The translations under genes were made by a program, and so were the position numbers. From Phaeosaccion multiseriatum (taxonomy: Eukaryota; Ochrophyta, other classes): DNA of 64,000 nucleotides. The stretch is taken from NCBI GenBank assembly GCA_965112735.1, contig OZ218950.1:1612001-1676000 (forward strand), written 5' to 3'. Under the pieces are notes generated by a model. The model had not been told where the DNA came from. It made no database searches and saw only the letters and a program-made list of their open reading frames with translations. Positions 45,729 through 57,561 of this stretch are shown piece by piece (positions within the stretch are counted from its first letter, which is position 1; each line of letters starts with the position of its first letter).

Positions 45729-46981
45729 CGTGTATGTACACGTGCACGCATTTGTACGTGTGGAGGGAGGGAGGGGGGGGGGGGGCAGGATGTGGGGGTA
45801 CAGTCAGCTCCCTTCACAGCCAACCCGCCGCGAACACAACAACAAAATACGTTGTTTGTTTGCTTGTTTGTTTGTTTGCCTCACTTACGTACCTTCTCGT
45901 GGTACTTGCGTAGGAGGCCCAGGGCCTGATTAAACTTTGATTTGATGCCTCCCATCTCTCGGATAATGTCGCCGTTCTGCGCCCGAAGCTTGGTGAGACG
46001 GGCAGTGAGCTTCACCACCTCGTCCTGTCCGTCGGCTACTTGCTGGATCAGCTTTGCCACCTTCACCTGTAAGGATGGATGGTGATTTATGGTGTTGCAG
46101 TACAGGTAGACTTAGTAGAAGGGGCGGGGGAGGAACGTGGAAGGAGAACACACACATACACACACACATACATACATACATACATACATACATACACGCA
46201 CACACACTTACTTCACATAACACACAAAGTACACACAGAACCCCTGTAAAAGAGGGAGAACGAAGAAGAACGCGCACATTGTAAGCCAGCCGGGGCTTGG
46301 CCGCCAATGAGTTTGGTCCCCATGAAACCCTCTCCTCCTCTCCCATCTCTTCTCCTCTTCCTGTCTCTCTATCCCTCCCTCTCTCTTTCTCTCTCCCATA
46401 CGCACCTTATCCTCCTGGCAGAGCTCAGCGAGGCGCGCCCCGCCGCCGTCCCCATCCACTACCATCGCCGCTACAGCCGCCGCCGCCGCCGCCGCTGCGG
46501 CCCCTTTGGACTGAGATTGAGAAGTGCCCGAGGAGGAAGCCCGTCTGCTTTCGACGCGTTCTCCATTTACGCCCTTGCCTCCACTACCGCGACCACCACC
46601 ACCACCACCAACACCACCACCACCACCACCGCCGCCGCCGCCGTTACTGCCGCCCCTTTTCCGAGAGCGAGCGTCACTGGAGGAAGTGGCTCCCCCTTGC
46701 TGCCCACCGCTCCCCACAGGCCCAACCCCGCTCCCTCTCATTGTAGCCGAGGTCACAGGCACGCGTAGAGCTCCCTGCGGTGCACTAATTGCTTGGCCCC
46801 CACCAGCCCCAGCCCCACTTCCGTTAGAGGCTTGCGCGGTGGCGGAAAGAGAGAGAGCTGGCCCTGCTCCTTGTGCGTTTGTCGCCGCCTCCAAGGGTTG
46901 ACGCTCTGTCTTGCCCTGGACCTCGGAGCTAACAGAGCTGAAGAGAGGAGCAGGAGGGGAGAGGTCACTGGTGTACTGCTC

Positions 46982-47012
<31 letters not shown>

Positions 47013-47614
47013 CTCTGTATGACTAACTTCTCCTGATCCTGCATCGCCGATGGTGGTGGTTGGCCAGTAAGTCCTCCTCCGGCCTCCACATCATCCCCTG
47101 CTCTGAAAAAAGAGCCGTCGATAGAAGCGTCCGACCCTTCCCTTCCCGCGCCCTCTCCTGCTGACACACCACTCCCAACAAATTGCGGCTGCGCGTTCCC
47201 CGTGCCGGTGCCACCTCCCGGTGTGCCAAACAAATCCGTAGGCCCTCGCGAGGGAGAATATCCATTCGAGCTTGTTGGCACTCCTGCCGCTACTGCTGCC
47301 CCGTCTGCCGCAGCACTCGTGGTGGTCGACGGAGAGGCGGAGGCGTACTTGGCCATTATTGACGACAGTGCCGAGGCGGAGGGGGGAGATGGTAACCCTA
47401 CCGTGGACATGAGGTCGAAGGGAGAGGTGGAAGCTGTAATAGAGAGAGGGGCCGTTGGAGTGCCCATGATGCGCCTGCTGTCGATGTTGTCGCGCTTGAG
47501 CAGCTTCACTTGCGTCACCTTCTTCTCTCCACGTGATCCAGTGATGTATTGGCTCCTTTCCTCCAGCTCAGCCCTGAACGTCACCCGCCTCGACGAACTA
47601 TCTCTTCTACTCAT
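42195..47614 (-). CDS. Large coiled-coil protein A
   Basis: Exons (minus): 46406-47614, 45893-46066, 45527-45690, 45119-45256, 42195-44787; about 1425 residues, all junctions phase-consistent. The N-terminal 400 residues are Ser/Ala/Gly/Gln-rich and disordered (with LVIQRQQQQ and poly-Gly runs). The middle, spread over exons 2-5, is a continuous heptad coiled coil: KLIQQVADGQDEVVKLTARL, GRLQEQEGHRDEALAEAFEQ, RQRIRQLEEGQEGHKDALRK and KEILEIQQLLTTCRKEAEDE. The C-terminal 700 residues return to low complexity, with poly-Gly, poly-Ser and poly-Gln and charged patches. Such proteins are commonly cytoskeletal or centrosomal scaffolds, but no signature ties it to a named family. Intron 4 is a (TATG)n repeat. 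Confidence 0.75.
44797..44960 (+). repeat. (TATG)n tetranucleotide repeat in coiled-coil A intron 4
   Basis: About 25 GTAT/TATG units, then degenerate variants with TGCATG and GTGTATG. It lies directly upstream, on the minus strand, of the exon 5 acceptor. Confidence 0.95.
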
Positions 47615-47880
47615 TCGTTCTGCTGGAGATCAAGGGGCTTGCAAAGACCCTTTCTCCTGATATTCGATAGATCTTCTCCTCGTCCTCGGTTAACATGAAA
47701 GCGTTCATCCTGAAGTACGATAACCATGGCTTTCAGCCCGTCCCTCCCATTGTATTTACTGCCACTGTATCTTCTCCATCAAGTCTGTGTTGAATTTTTC
47801 GACCAACTGCGCAAGTTCAGATTGTTAAAAGCTGGCGGAAGCGTTGCTTTGGGTCTGCGGAGCTCACTTCCAACAGCGCC
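47615..47880. promoter_or_regulatory. Shared promoter region, coiled-coil A and NifU-C-like genes
   Basis: Divergent start codons are 266 bp apart. The stretch is moderately AT-rich with no simple repeats. Confidence 0.45.
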
Positions 47881-49003
47881 ATGATGGTCCCCCTGGTGCT
47901 CCTGTTCACTCTGTTTGCATCATGCGGGGCTTTCGCTCCTTCTACTCTGCTTCAGCAGAGCTCTAGGACGCTGGCGGCAACACGGGGACCTTCAGCCTCG
48001 ATGCACGGGAGCAGGAGCAGGAGCAGCTGCAGGAGCAGCTGCAAGAGGGCGAGGGGCGGATGGGCAGGGCCATCGAGTAGACTCAGAATGGCAGAGGTCG
48101 AAGAGACCATGATCCTTACAGAGGAGAATGTGGAAGCGTGCTTAGAGGGCTGCAGAAAGGATCTGGGGACTCTGTTTGGATACGAGTGAGTAGTGAGGGA
48201 ATGAAGGAGGCAAACGAGATTCGTGTCGGCTCCTTATCTCCTCTCTCCCTGCTGCTAGCACGTGCCTCTCTAGGCTCTGCTTCCATTGCAGAAGGCTTGC
48301 ACAAGGACTTGGAAGGTCTACATGATCCCTTACCTCCCCCTCCCCCCCCCCCTCGCCTCGACACCCACCCCCCAAGCCCTGAGAACCAGAAGGTAGGCAT
48401 CACAGGACAGGTGGATTTGGTGGAGATGGACGGGCCGGGAGTCGTCATCGCACTCAAAGGCCGCTTTTGGCACGAGCGTACTGCGGTGTTGGCGCGGGTC
48501 ACCAACTACATGTGAGTGATGTGCGGGAGATTGGGGTATCAGATTGGGGCCTGGGCATGGCTCGTGGAGGCGCCGGTGTTGCTGTCGATAGTCGTGACTA
48601 GCGTATGTCGGGTGCAGGTGGAGTTTAGTTGTGCCCGAGGGATCCGCTTCCTGACCCTCGCTGCTCTCCCTCACCTCCCTGCTATCCCTCGCCCTCGCTA
48701 TCATTTTGCTCTCCTTCCCCCGTACTGTGTCACTGCCATTGGGTCATTGGCATTCTCATTGCGAACCAATTCGATCCTATCAAATCTACTGGCCTTGCCT
48801 TTCCCTTGCCCTGCCTTGCTTGCCTGGCCTGTCCTTGCCTGGCCTTTCCTGGCTTGAACAAACAAATCAGCACACAACGTATTCCCGAGTGCATCGAGGT
48901 GAACGTTTCAGATCCCAGCATGCTCTCTGAAGAGATCAACCCGCAGGACAGCCTCAGCGACGACGACGAGCCCGTGCCAGAGCCCCACAACGCCCCCTGG
49001 TGA
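47881..49003 (+). CDS. Plastid NifU C-terminal-like protein lacking the CxxC motif
   Basis: Exons: 47881-48185, 48377-48511, 48871-49003; about 190 residues. The leader MMVPLVLLFTLFASCGAFAP matches the bipartite plastid entry signal (signal peptide, then F at +1), followed by a Ser/Arg-rich transit region. The mature part, ENVEACLEGCRKDLGTLFGY with GQVDLVEMDGPGVVIALKGR and VTNYITQRIPECIEVNVSDP, has the length and pattern of the NifU/NFU scaffold domain (helix, 'V.L..IDG..V.V.L.G', helix, '...P.V..V'). Where NFU proteins carry the cluster-binding CxxC, this one reads GRFWHERTAVL, so it cannot bind a cluster the usual way. It ends acidic (DSLSDDDEPVPEPHNAPW). Domain assignment is by pattern and moderately confident. 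Confidence 0.75.
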
Positions 49004-49514
49004 GGACCGATAGACTGAAAGGATGAAACGACCAGTGGTGTGCGGTTTCAGGCCTGTCTGAAACTGCGACTGGTGCTGATAAGTGATAGAGAGCCCGGGT
49101 CAGACCCAGCAAAGGCCCCTTGGTGATCGACAATTGGTGGTACGGTTGAAGGTCTGAAACTGAGACTGAAACGGAGGATTCTTGATAGCGGGGGGAGGGG
49201 GGGGGAGGGCGACAGGCAGGGGCGCGGTGATTCATGAAACAGAGGGAGGCGCGCAGGTACCAGCCAGGTTTACAGTTAGTGAAGATATGTATTTTAATTA
49301 AAAAAAATAAGACTTATAACTACGTAAAAAGAAAAAAAATCCGGCAGGAGGCCTCCTCCTTGCTGCTGCTGCTACTGCTCGTTGCTTCCCGCCCCACAAG
49401 CTCGACAAAGCCAGAGATAAGAAGCAGACACATGTCGTCGTAAACCTGCACCATCTATCCTCAAAACCGATCAATCTATACACAAAAGAACGGCCCTTAC
49501 TGACACGGCCATCC
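49004..49514. other. Convergent intergenic region with CTGAAACTGA words
   Basis: CTGAAACTGCGACTGG lies near 49058 and CTGAAACTGAGACTGAAAC near 49153, both matching words elsewhere in the window. An A-rich stretch, TTTTAATTAAAAAAAATAAG, near 49290 is unusually AT-rich for this locus and may include polyadenylation signals. Confidence 0.55.
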
Positions 49515-52500
49515 TCAAAACGTCTCGATGTCCACACAGTGCTGAAATCGCTCCAACGCCGCGAGGAAGGGGCTGCTTTCGCCTCGAAAGGCCGCCGCCA
49601 CCTTCCCCCCGGGGGACCCCTCTCTCCAAAAGGCCTCTGCATGCCTTGCCAGGCGGTCCTCCTCCTCCAAGTGCCGCTGCTGCTGCTGCCTCCCACTAGG
49701 CTGCTCATGCTGCTTATGCTGAAACCGCGTCCGATACGCTGCTGGTGAAGTATAGCCCTCTTGTGTTGTCCCCTTTCGCCCCACCAAGGGGGTCCTGAAT
49801 CCTCTTTCAGTAGGACCACTGCCAGCCGACGGTGGTACAGCCTCAGCAGTTGGTGGTACAGCAGCGTCGGGGCAAGAAGAGGATGTGGCGTCGAGGCAGC
49901 TCAAGACCGCCTCTGGTCCTCTCTCCGTCCCCTCCTCCTCTAGCTCTTCCTCCTCCTCCCCCTCCTTCTCCTCCTCCTCCTCTTCCTCCTCCTCCTCCTC
50001 CTCCTCCTCCTCGTCCTCCTCCTCCCCCTCCTCCCCCTCTTCCTCCTCCTCCCCCTCCTCCCTCTCCTCCCCCTCCTCCTCCTCCTCCTCCTCATCCTCC
50101 CCCGCCCTCTCTCGATACAGTGGCGTGGCCCCATCATCTCGTCGAGCAAGAATCAAGGTGGAGGCATCACTGACCGATGACAAGGGCGGCTCCCGCTGCC
50201 CCCGCTGCTGCACTCGGTCATGGTCATGCTGCTGTTGGTGCTTCTTCGTTTCCTGCCTCTGCCTCTGCTCCCACGGCAACACTCGCTTGGTTCGCCCAGC
50301 CGCCCTGGATGGAGACATGTGCTGCTGCTGCTGCCCCTCCGGGGAAGAGAGGTCAGAGACAGGTCCCCAAGGGGAGAGTCGTCGAGGCGAGCTCTCCGGG
50401 CTGACAGCGGCAGGCATATGGGCAGGCATATGGGCAGGCATACGGGCAGGCATATGGGCCGTGTGGGTGGGGGGAGTGCACGGGCCCAAGTGTGGATGCG
50501 GGTGTGGATGTGGGGGTGAGGTGGGGCAGGCCTCTGGGGATGCGACGCCGTCCTCCGTGGCCAGTGTATACTTGGCCGAAAGAGGGTGTTGCTGTATCAC
50601 CAACTGCTGCGGAAGAGGAGGATGATCCTGGTGCTGGCTGCGCTGCTCCTCCTCTCGGTTTTGATACCGATGTTGTTGTTGTTGTTGCTGCTGCTGCTGC
50701 TGCTGGTGTATTCTCTTCTGCCCCTTCTTCTCACGCCTCTCATCCCGCTTCCACGCTTGCCTTCTCTTGCTCTGCTCACCCCCCAGCGCAACCAAGCTCC
50801 GCTCGAGGCGACTGACGTACTCCTCCTGCGACAGCAGTCTGTTGGCCCCTTCCCTTCTTTGCCTCTCTGCCTCGCGGCACTGCTGCTCAATCTTTAGTGC
50901 ATGCTTCTCGAGCTTACCAATTTGCTCATGCGCCACCTTACGTATGATTAGGTGTGTGTGGGGGGTGCGAATGCCATCAAAGTCCGGACAGCATAAAGAA
51001 TTGGATACACAGTCAGTCAGTGAGTCAGTCAGTCAGTCAGTCAGTCAGTCAGTCAGTCAGTCAGTCAGTCAGTCAGTCAGTCAGTCAGTCAGTCAGTCAG
51101 TCACTCAGTCAGTCAGTCACTCAGTCAGTCAGTCAGTCAGTCAGTCAGTCAGTCAGTCAGTCAGTCAGTCAGTCAGTCAGCCAGTCAATCAGTCAGCCAG
51201 TCAGTCAGTGAGTCAGTCAATCAGTCAGTGAGTCAGTCAATCAGTCCGCCAGATAGTGATGTGCAGTCCCAGTCATTCTCTTGGGGGGGGCGGATGAGAG
51301 ACTCTGTAGGTAGATCACTCACCAAGACAAGGGGAACGTGCACACTTCGTTCCTCATGGGGCAATCATACCTACTCTCAAGCAAGCAACGCGCACACGCT
51401 ACCCACACGCACACGATAGTACCCACAATGTCCTCCTCCTCACTCACAAACTCCGTACCTTGAGAATGTGCCTCTGGTTCACCTTCCGCAGAGCGATTTC
51501 CTTCTGCAGCTGCCCTTCCTTCTGCCCCCGCTTTCGAGCCTCCTCCGCCAGCTTCTTGGCCTCCCCCCTCGCCTCTGCCAGCTGCTGCATCAAAAGCAGC
51601 CGCTCGTGTCTCCCCTCCAGCGCCGACAGGGCCACTCGGTCTGCCACCTCCCGCCTGTGGTGATCGTCTGGACTCAAATTGTCCAGCCGCTGGAGCTCCG
51701 TCAACAGGGCCTGGGCGGGGACTGCAAAGGCGGCATTCCCCATGGCCTTCCTCATCCCCTCTTTGGCCAGCACGTCTGCCAGCAGCTCTCTGGCCCGCAG
51801 CAGTTTCACCTCCAGGACATCGCTCCGATTGCGCTCCGCCGACAGTGTAGCCGTCAAGAGCGCTTCGCTCTCCCTCCTTCGGCTCTTCTGGGGGGACATG
51901 CTTTCGGCCCCGCCGCCTCCTCCTCCTCCTCCTCCTCCTCCTCCTCCTCCTCCTCCTCCTCCTCCTCCTCCTCCTCCTCCTCCTCCTCCTCCTCCTCCTC
52001 CTCCTCCTCTTCGGAGAGGGGATGCTGCTGCTCGACCTGGTTCCGCTGGCTTCCCTGCTTTCCTCTGCAGCAGGTCCCCGAAATGCGACGGCGGAACTGA
52101 TCCTGACGAGCAGCGCAACGACGGAGACAAGTCGAGTCCCACCCCAAGACAGGCCGACATATCGGCTTCAACTTTGGTCAATAGAGCTGCGGTAGCCGAG
52201 GCTTGGCTCTCCTCGAAGCTCACCTCGTGCTCTTGCGCCCCTTCCTGCTGCTGCTGCTGCTGTCGCTTCGTGTGGAGGCGGGTGGCACCCGAAGGTGACC
52301 GACAAGCCGCCGAGGACGAAAAGGTGCTCGACAGGAACCCTGTGTCGGATGAGGAGCGAGGCGACAGGCTGAAGGATTTCCCACCTACTGGAGAGCGATG
52401 CCCTGGGGAGAGTCTTCCAGCAGATGTGGGTGAAACACAGGAGAGCTCGCACAGCTCATCATACCACGCTCTCGCACAATGGCTCTCCCTTTCCCCACTC

Positions 52501-52760
52501 CTCCGGCCCCTGCTGCAGTTTGTGCCTTCCTCCTCATAGCGCCTGCGACGATACGGCTGCGGTTGCGGTTGCTGCTTCTTTTCTTTTTGCTTCTCGAGCT
52601 TTTCCTGGCATTGGTCCTGCTGACACTTCTCCTGCTGCTCGTACCGGTGCACCTGGCAGTCTTGATGGCGAGAGTGGCTCGGCCTCTCTACTGCTGCCGC
52701 TTCGGCTCTGGCTGCTCGGCTCCTTACAAGAGGCCTTTTCCTCACTGCCGGAGCAAACAT
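49515..52760 (-). CDS. Large coiled-coil protein B
   Basis: Two exons (minus), 51459-52760 and 49515-50936, phase 0; about 907 residues. The N-terminus is basic and Gln-rich (EKLEKQKEKKQQPQPQPYRR), then Ser-rich. A poly-Gly run encoded by (CCT/GGA)n is followed by helical sequence: SEALLTATLSAERNRSDVLE, VKLLRARELLADVLAKEG and LLLMQQLAEARGEAKKLAEE. The coiled coil continues across the splice junction (RKVNQRHILK/VAHEQIGKLEKHALKIEQQC) into LSQEEYVSRLERSLVALGGE. The rest is Gln, His, Pro and Glu-rich with a HMPA tandem repeat and a poly-Glu block, ending FLAALERFQHCVDIETF. No family is recognised; a structural or scaffold role is inferred from composition only. It is divergent from coiled-coil C, 179 bp away. 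Confidence 0.75.
50409..50460 (-). repeat. 12-bp tandem repeat encoding HMPA units
   Basis: Four copies of GGCATATGGGCA-type units lie in coiled-coil B exon 2, read on the minus strand as AHMPARMPAHMPAHMPA. The same unit occurs in intergenic DNA at about 24664-24705. Confidence 0.85.
50594..50609 (+). repeat. Exact copy of dispersed 16-bp word GTATCACCAACTGCTG
   Basis: Lies in coiled-coil B exon 2; on the coding strand it gives QQLVI in PQQLVIQQHP. A one-mismatch copy is at 49844-49859 in the same exon. Confidence 0.9.
51011..51250 (+). repeat. (CAGT)n tetranucleotide array in coiled-coil B intron
   Basis: About 60 CAGT units with scattered ACT, GAGT, CCAGT and CAAT variants fill most of the only intron (50937-51458). 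Confidence 0.97.
51915..52010 (+). repeat. (CCT)n tract, coding poly-Gly on the minus strand
   Basis: About 31 CCT triplets lie inside coiled-coil B exon 1. Confidence 0.95.
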
Positions 52761-52939
52761 GATTGCCGCCTCCTTTCGCGTCTTCCTCTGCTATAGAGGC
52801 TTCATTTTTCACTTAGAGAGCGAGAGCGTTTGAACCGTGAGAAGTATAGGGCACACCAGTTAGTAAGTCATGGCGCGTAACGGCTGTGCCGTCGGATCGA
52901 GACTTCCGTCTCATACTGCAATTAGTTTGCGCAGCTGCT
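52761..52939. promoter_or_regulatory. Shared promoter region, coiled-coil B and C genes
   Basis: 179 bp lie between divergent ATGs. It contains no simple repeats. Confidence 0.45.
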
Positions 52940-55900
52940 ATGCAGTTCCCGAGCGATAGCGCCAATGCGCAGCTCAAGAGGAGGACTGCGCAGGAGCAGC
53001 AGCACCAGGACTACGTCCAATACCTCGAGCAGCAGCGCCGGCAACAGCAGGAAGGCGGCAGGAGAGGAGGGGTGAGAGGGGGGTGGGGGGGAACGCGAAC
53101 AACTACCCTACGCCTGCCGCGGCGTACTTGCAATCCATGGATGACACCTCCACCCTTCGAAGACCTGTTCCTGTGCAGCGGCCTCCCGCCGGTGGTAGCA
53201 CTGGGAAGCTGCCCAATATCAGACGGGTCGCCGCGCCTTTGGACGGAGGCTTCAGCAACCAGCAGGAGGGGGGGGGGGAGGCTGCTGACTACCTGTTGCG
53301 GCGGCGGCAGCAGCAGCAGCAGCAGAAACTTCAAGAGCGAGAGTGGGGTGATGGAGGAGGGGGAGAAGGAGACGATGGGAAATATTCACAACCACACCGC
53401 GGCGGGGGTGAGGGTGGGCCGGCCGTCCTGGGAGGAGCAGCTGGAGGAGGAGGAGGAGGAGGAGAAGGGGGAGGCGGAGGGGGAGGGGGGGGCGGAGGGG
53501 TGGGAGGAACTCTGCGCACAATATTGAACGAGGTGACGAGGCTGCAGGTGCAGCAGACAGACCAGCACCAAGCCATGCAGGCCGTGCAAGACAGGCTGGA
53601 GGCGGAGGCCCAGAGAAGGCACGCCATGGAGAGGCGATTCATGGCACTGTCGCAGAAGATCGACGGGGTCATGAGCGACCAAGTGTCGCTGCAGTCGTCC
53701 GTTAACGTGGACGAGCTGTCTCTAGGAGAAGTGCGAGAGCAGGTACGTACGCGATTTCGTGTGGACGACCGTTCCTTGGGGCCGGTCTCAAAAGGACGTG
53801 ACACAAAGGGCAGGGATCAATTTGTGGCAATGGGTCGAGCGATGGGAGTGGTGATGCTAGTGTGTGGGGTGGAGAAGAAGTTTAGAGGGGAAGAAGGACG
53901 GGGAGGGGAGGGGGCATGAAGAGAGAGACGGTGCACGAAAGAGGACAGTGGAGTGGAGTAAACGAAGTATCATCATACGTTCTCGAAAGCGAAGGAGCGG
54001 AGGAAGGACAAAATCTATCCACGCCGCCCCGCTTCTCTTTCCCACTGCTCACGCCACCCTTTGTATCGTCGTCGTCATTTGTGGTCCGTCGTTGGCTTGT
54101 TGTGGTTCGGGTTGTGTCGGTTCCTGACAGCTGCGTGACTTGGCGAGCGAAGTCCGAGGGCAGCACGCAGAGCTGGCCCGAGAAAAGGAGAGGGAAAAGA
54201 GCAGAGAAACTACCACGCAAGCCCAGCTTCGCCTGCTGGAGAGCGAGGCTTCTAACCGAGAGGAGAAGGAGGACAAGCGCGCGGGTCGGTTGACAGACGC
54301 ATTGGTGGCGGTGGGCAAGGACCTCGAAACCATCAGGGAGACCTCCAGGCAAGAGGTAGGCAAGCTGCAAGAGCGCAGCAGCAATCTCGAGGTTGCTCTG
54401 ACGGGGGAGAGCAAGGCCGGAAGGGAGTTTAGAGCACGCGTGAGGGAGGAGCTTCTCGGGGTGGCGCAGGCGGGCAGGGATGTCTCTGTGAGGACTGAGC
54501 AGCTCACTGAACAAGTGGGTGCACTCGGCATTCGGCAGCAACAGATGGCGGAGCAGGTGGAGGGCCTGGTGGTGGGAGTTGGGGAGGACCGGCTCCGACT
54601 GAAGGACGTGGTGGTTGCCGGGGCAGAGGCAAGGGTGCAGGAGCTCCTAGTCGGGGAGGAGCTGAAGCAACATACACGGGCGGTGGTGGAGCAAGTCGTG
54701 ATTCAGGAGAGTAATCTGCCCGGTGCGTTGGCGACGCTTGAAGACCGAACTGCGCAAGCGGAGGAGTCCATCGCGCGCATCAACGGTGAGGTTCTGACGT
54801 CGCTCGAGCGGCATGTGGGAGGGGTGAGAGAGCAAGTTTTGACCTTGGAGAACAGCAGTAGGACCAGTCAGGCGGATTTCCGAGAGGACGTGGTCCAAGA
54901 GTTGGGCAAGCTGGAGACCCAATTCACCGGGCAGCTGACAGAGCTACAGGACGTGCTTAGTGCGGAGATTACTGCCCGGAGGAGAGCCGCGGTGAAGCTG
55001 GCGGAGGCGCAGCAGCAGCTTCAGAAGGGCGAGCAGGACGATATTCTAATGACCTCTGCGGCTATGCAAGCCAGGTGTGACGAGCTTGAGGTACAACTTA
55101 CCAACCTCACGGAGGAGTCCAGAGATGCTCAGGATGCCCTCTCGGCCCAGGTCAAGATACAGGTCAAGCAGGCACAGGACAAGGCCGGGCGATCATATCA
55201 CCAACTGGTGGAGGACGTGAGCGAGTTGCGCACGAGTGTGAAGGAGGTGTCCACCGAGCAGGGGGAGGCCGCGGGCAGGCTGCAAGGGAGACTGGAGGAG
55301 GCGATTATGTCAATGAGAGCCCTGTGGAAGGAGGAGACGGAGGCACGAGAGCGGGGAGAGCTCAAGCTGAGTACAGGGCTGGGGAGGGCGGAGGAGGACA
55401 TTCGAGCAGGGAAGGAGGCCTGCCGGCAGGGGGAGGAGCGCTCCAAGGAGGCGCTGAACGCGACTCGGAAACCACTAGAGAAGGTGAGATTGCGTACGGG
55501 CGTGCGTGCGTGTGCATGTGTGTGTGTGCGTGTGTATGTGTGAGTGTGTGCGTGTGTGCGTAATCGTGCCAAGGCCTATGTGTATATTATGTGCATGTAC
55601 GTGTGTGGTTCATGTATGTATTCCTATATACATATATATGTGTGTGTATGTGTGTGTGCGTGCAATGACCCCCTCCGCCCCCACCCTTATCTCGTCATCT
55701 CAGGTGGATGAGGAGCTACGTGCAGCGGTGAAGGAGTGGAGGGAGGGGCTAGAGGAGCAGTTGGTGATACAGCACAACAGGCTGCAGGAGGAACAGGAGC
55801 GACAGAGAGTCAGTCTTGTGGCGCAGCTCAAGGAGGGGCGCGCTCTCCTCGAAGATGAGGGAAGGGAGAGGAGAATGGCCCTCGCCACTGTGCAGGTACA

Positions 55901-56323
55901 GCTGGGCTGATTCGATTGGTTTGGTTGGTTTGGTTGGTGGATTGATTGATTGGTTGGTTGGTTGGTTGGTTGGTTGGTTGGTGGGTTGGTTGGGTTTGGT
56001 TGGTTGGTTGGTTGGTTGATTGGTGGGTTGGGGGGTTGATTTGGTGATTGTTTGCTTGGCTGATAGACTTGACTGACAGTCTGTCCGTCTATCTGCGTAC
56101 CTGTCTGTCCGTCTACCTGTTTGTTTGTCTGTCTGCCTACCTGTCCACCAACCCCCCCACTTAGGAGCGCATTGTGGAGCAGAGCAAGACCCTGAACGAG
56201 AAGGCGCGTCTCGGCATGGAGGAGCGCCTCGGGAGGGAAAGGAGCACCACGCAGCAGAGCTTGGCCAGGGTGCAGGTGCGTGCGTGCGTCCCCAACATTG
56301 ACACACACACAAACACACACACA

Positions 56324-56372
<49 letters not shown>

Positions 56373-57529
56373 GCATACATCCATACACGCACATGGTCGC
56401 TGCTCAATGAACCGTCCTTTGATGCCGAACCTCTCTCTTCCTTGCCTCCCTCCCTCCCTCCCTCCCCCCCCCTTCTCCTCCCTTGGGGTGGGCAGGCACA
56501 CAACGAGATGGTCAAGTCTTTGCTGGACGAGGCGGTGAGGGCACTGTCAGAGAGTGTGGACAGGGTCAGCTTCGACGACGAGCGCAGGGGCAAGGGCATC
56601 GAGGAGGTGCGTGTGAGGGGTTCGGATCAGGCTTCCGTGGTCAGGGTTAGGGCCGGGTCAGACTCGAACGTTTTCGGGGCTCGACTCTACTTTTGCTTCT
56701 TCGCACTCTCACTCTCTCACACTCTCTGTGTGCGCGTGCGTGTGTGTACATGTGTGTGTGTGTGCGTGCACGTACACCAGGTGATGGACATCCGCGTGGG
56801 AGCCCTCGAGCGGCAGCTCAATGCCGTGGACGAAGCCGCCGCTAAGAAGCGCACAATGGCAGGCATGCAGAGCGAAACCGTCGCCTCCTTCAAGCGGGTA
56901 GACCGACAGATGCGGAAGGTGGGTGGGGAGGTACTAAGTCAAAAAGTGAATGGACGGGTGGGCGGGTGGGTGGGCAGGTGGGTTGGTACGTGGGTGGGTG
57001 CGTGGGCGGTACGGATGAGTAGGTGGATGGGTGGGTGTGGGTCGGTGAATTGGGAGGGGCAGATGCGTTTCGGTGTTCTGAGTCTCAGTTTCGGGCTCTT
57101 TTTTCCCCACACATACGTACTTCTTAGGTTGATTCCTATAAGTCAACAAAGTCCCTTTTCACAGGAAGCCACCTACCCTGCCCCCCTTGCACCACAGGTC
57201 GAGGCCGAGCTCAAAGCGGAGGCAGAGGTCAAACTGGTGGTGTCTGGCCTCGTCAGCGGGGTGGTGGAGAGGGAGGAGGAGGAGTCCCTTCGGCATCTTC
57301 GCGAGCTCGAGGAGAGCCGAGCAGCGGCCACAAAGCGCTCACTGCTGAGCGACATTGGCCGCGTTTCACAAGCGGTGGCGGGGATGGATTCACAGATGGC
57401 GAGCATGCGCAGAGACGTGATGGTGGTACGTGGAATGTTGAAATGAGAAGCACACTGCAAGTGTGCATGTGAAGTGAAGGGGAACGTGAAGTGAAGTGAA
57501 GCGAATGTGAAAAGGGGCGAGTGTGAAGA

Positions 57530-57561
<32 letters not shown>

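Noticed and set aside
51011-51250. CAGT tetranucleotide array considered as a CRISPR-like or protein-coding SVSQ repeat
   Set aside because: It is a continuous 4-bp tandem repeat without spacers, located wholly in an intron of coiled-coil B.
52886-53527. Alternative 214-codon frame through the start of coiled-coil C as a separate short protein
   Set aside because: After the polyG stretch this frame becomes compositionally odd ([16 protein letters not shown]) and ends, while the other frame continues into the coiled coil and the next exon in phase; an indel is the simpler explanation.
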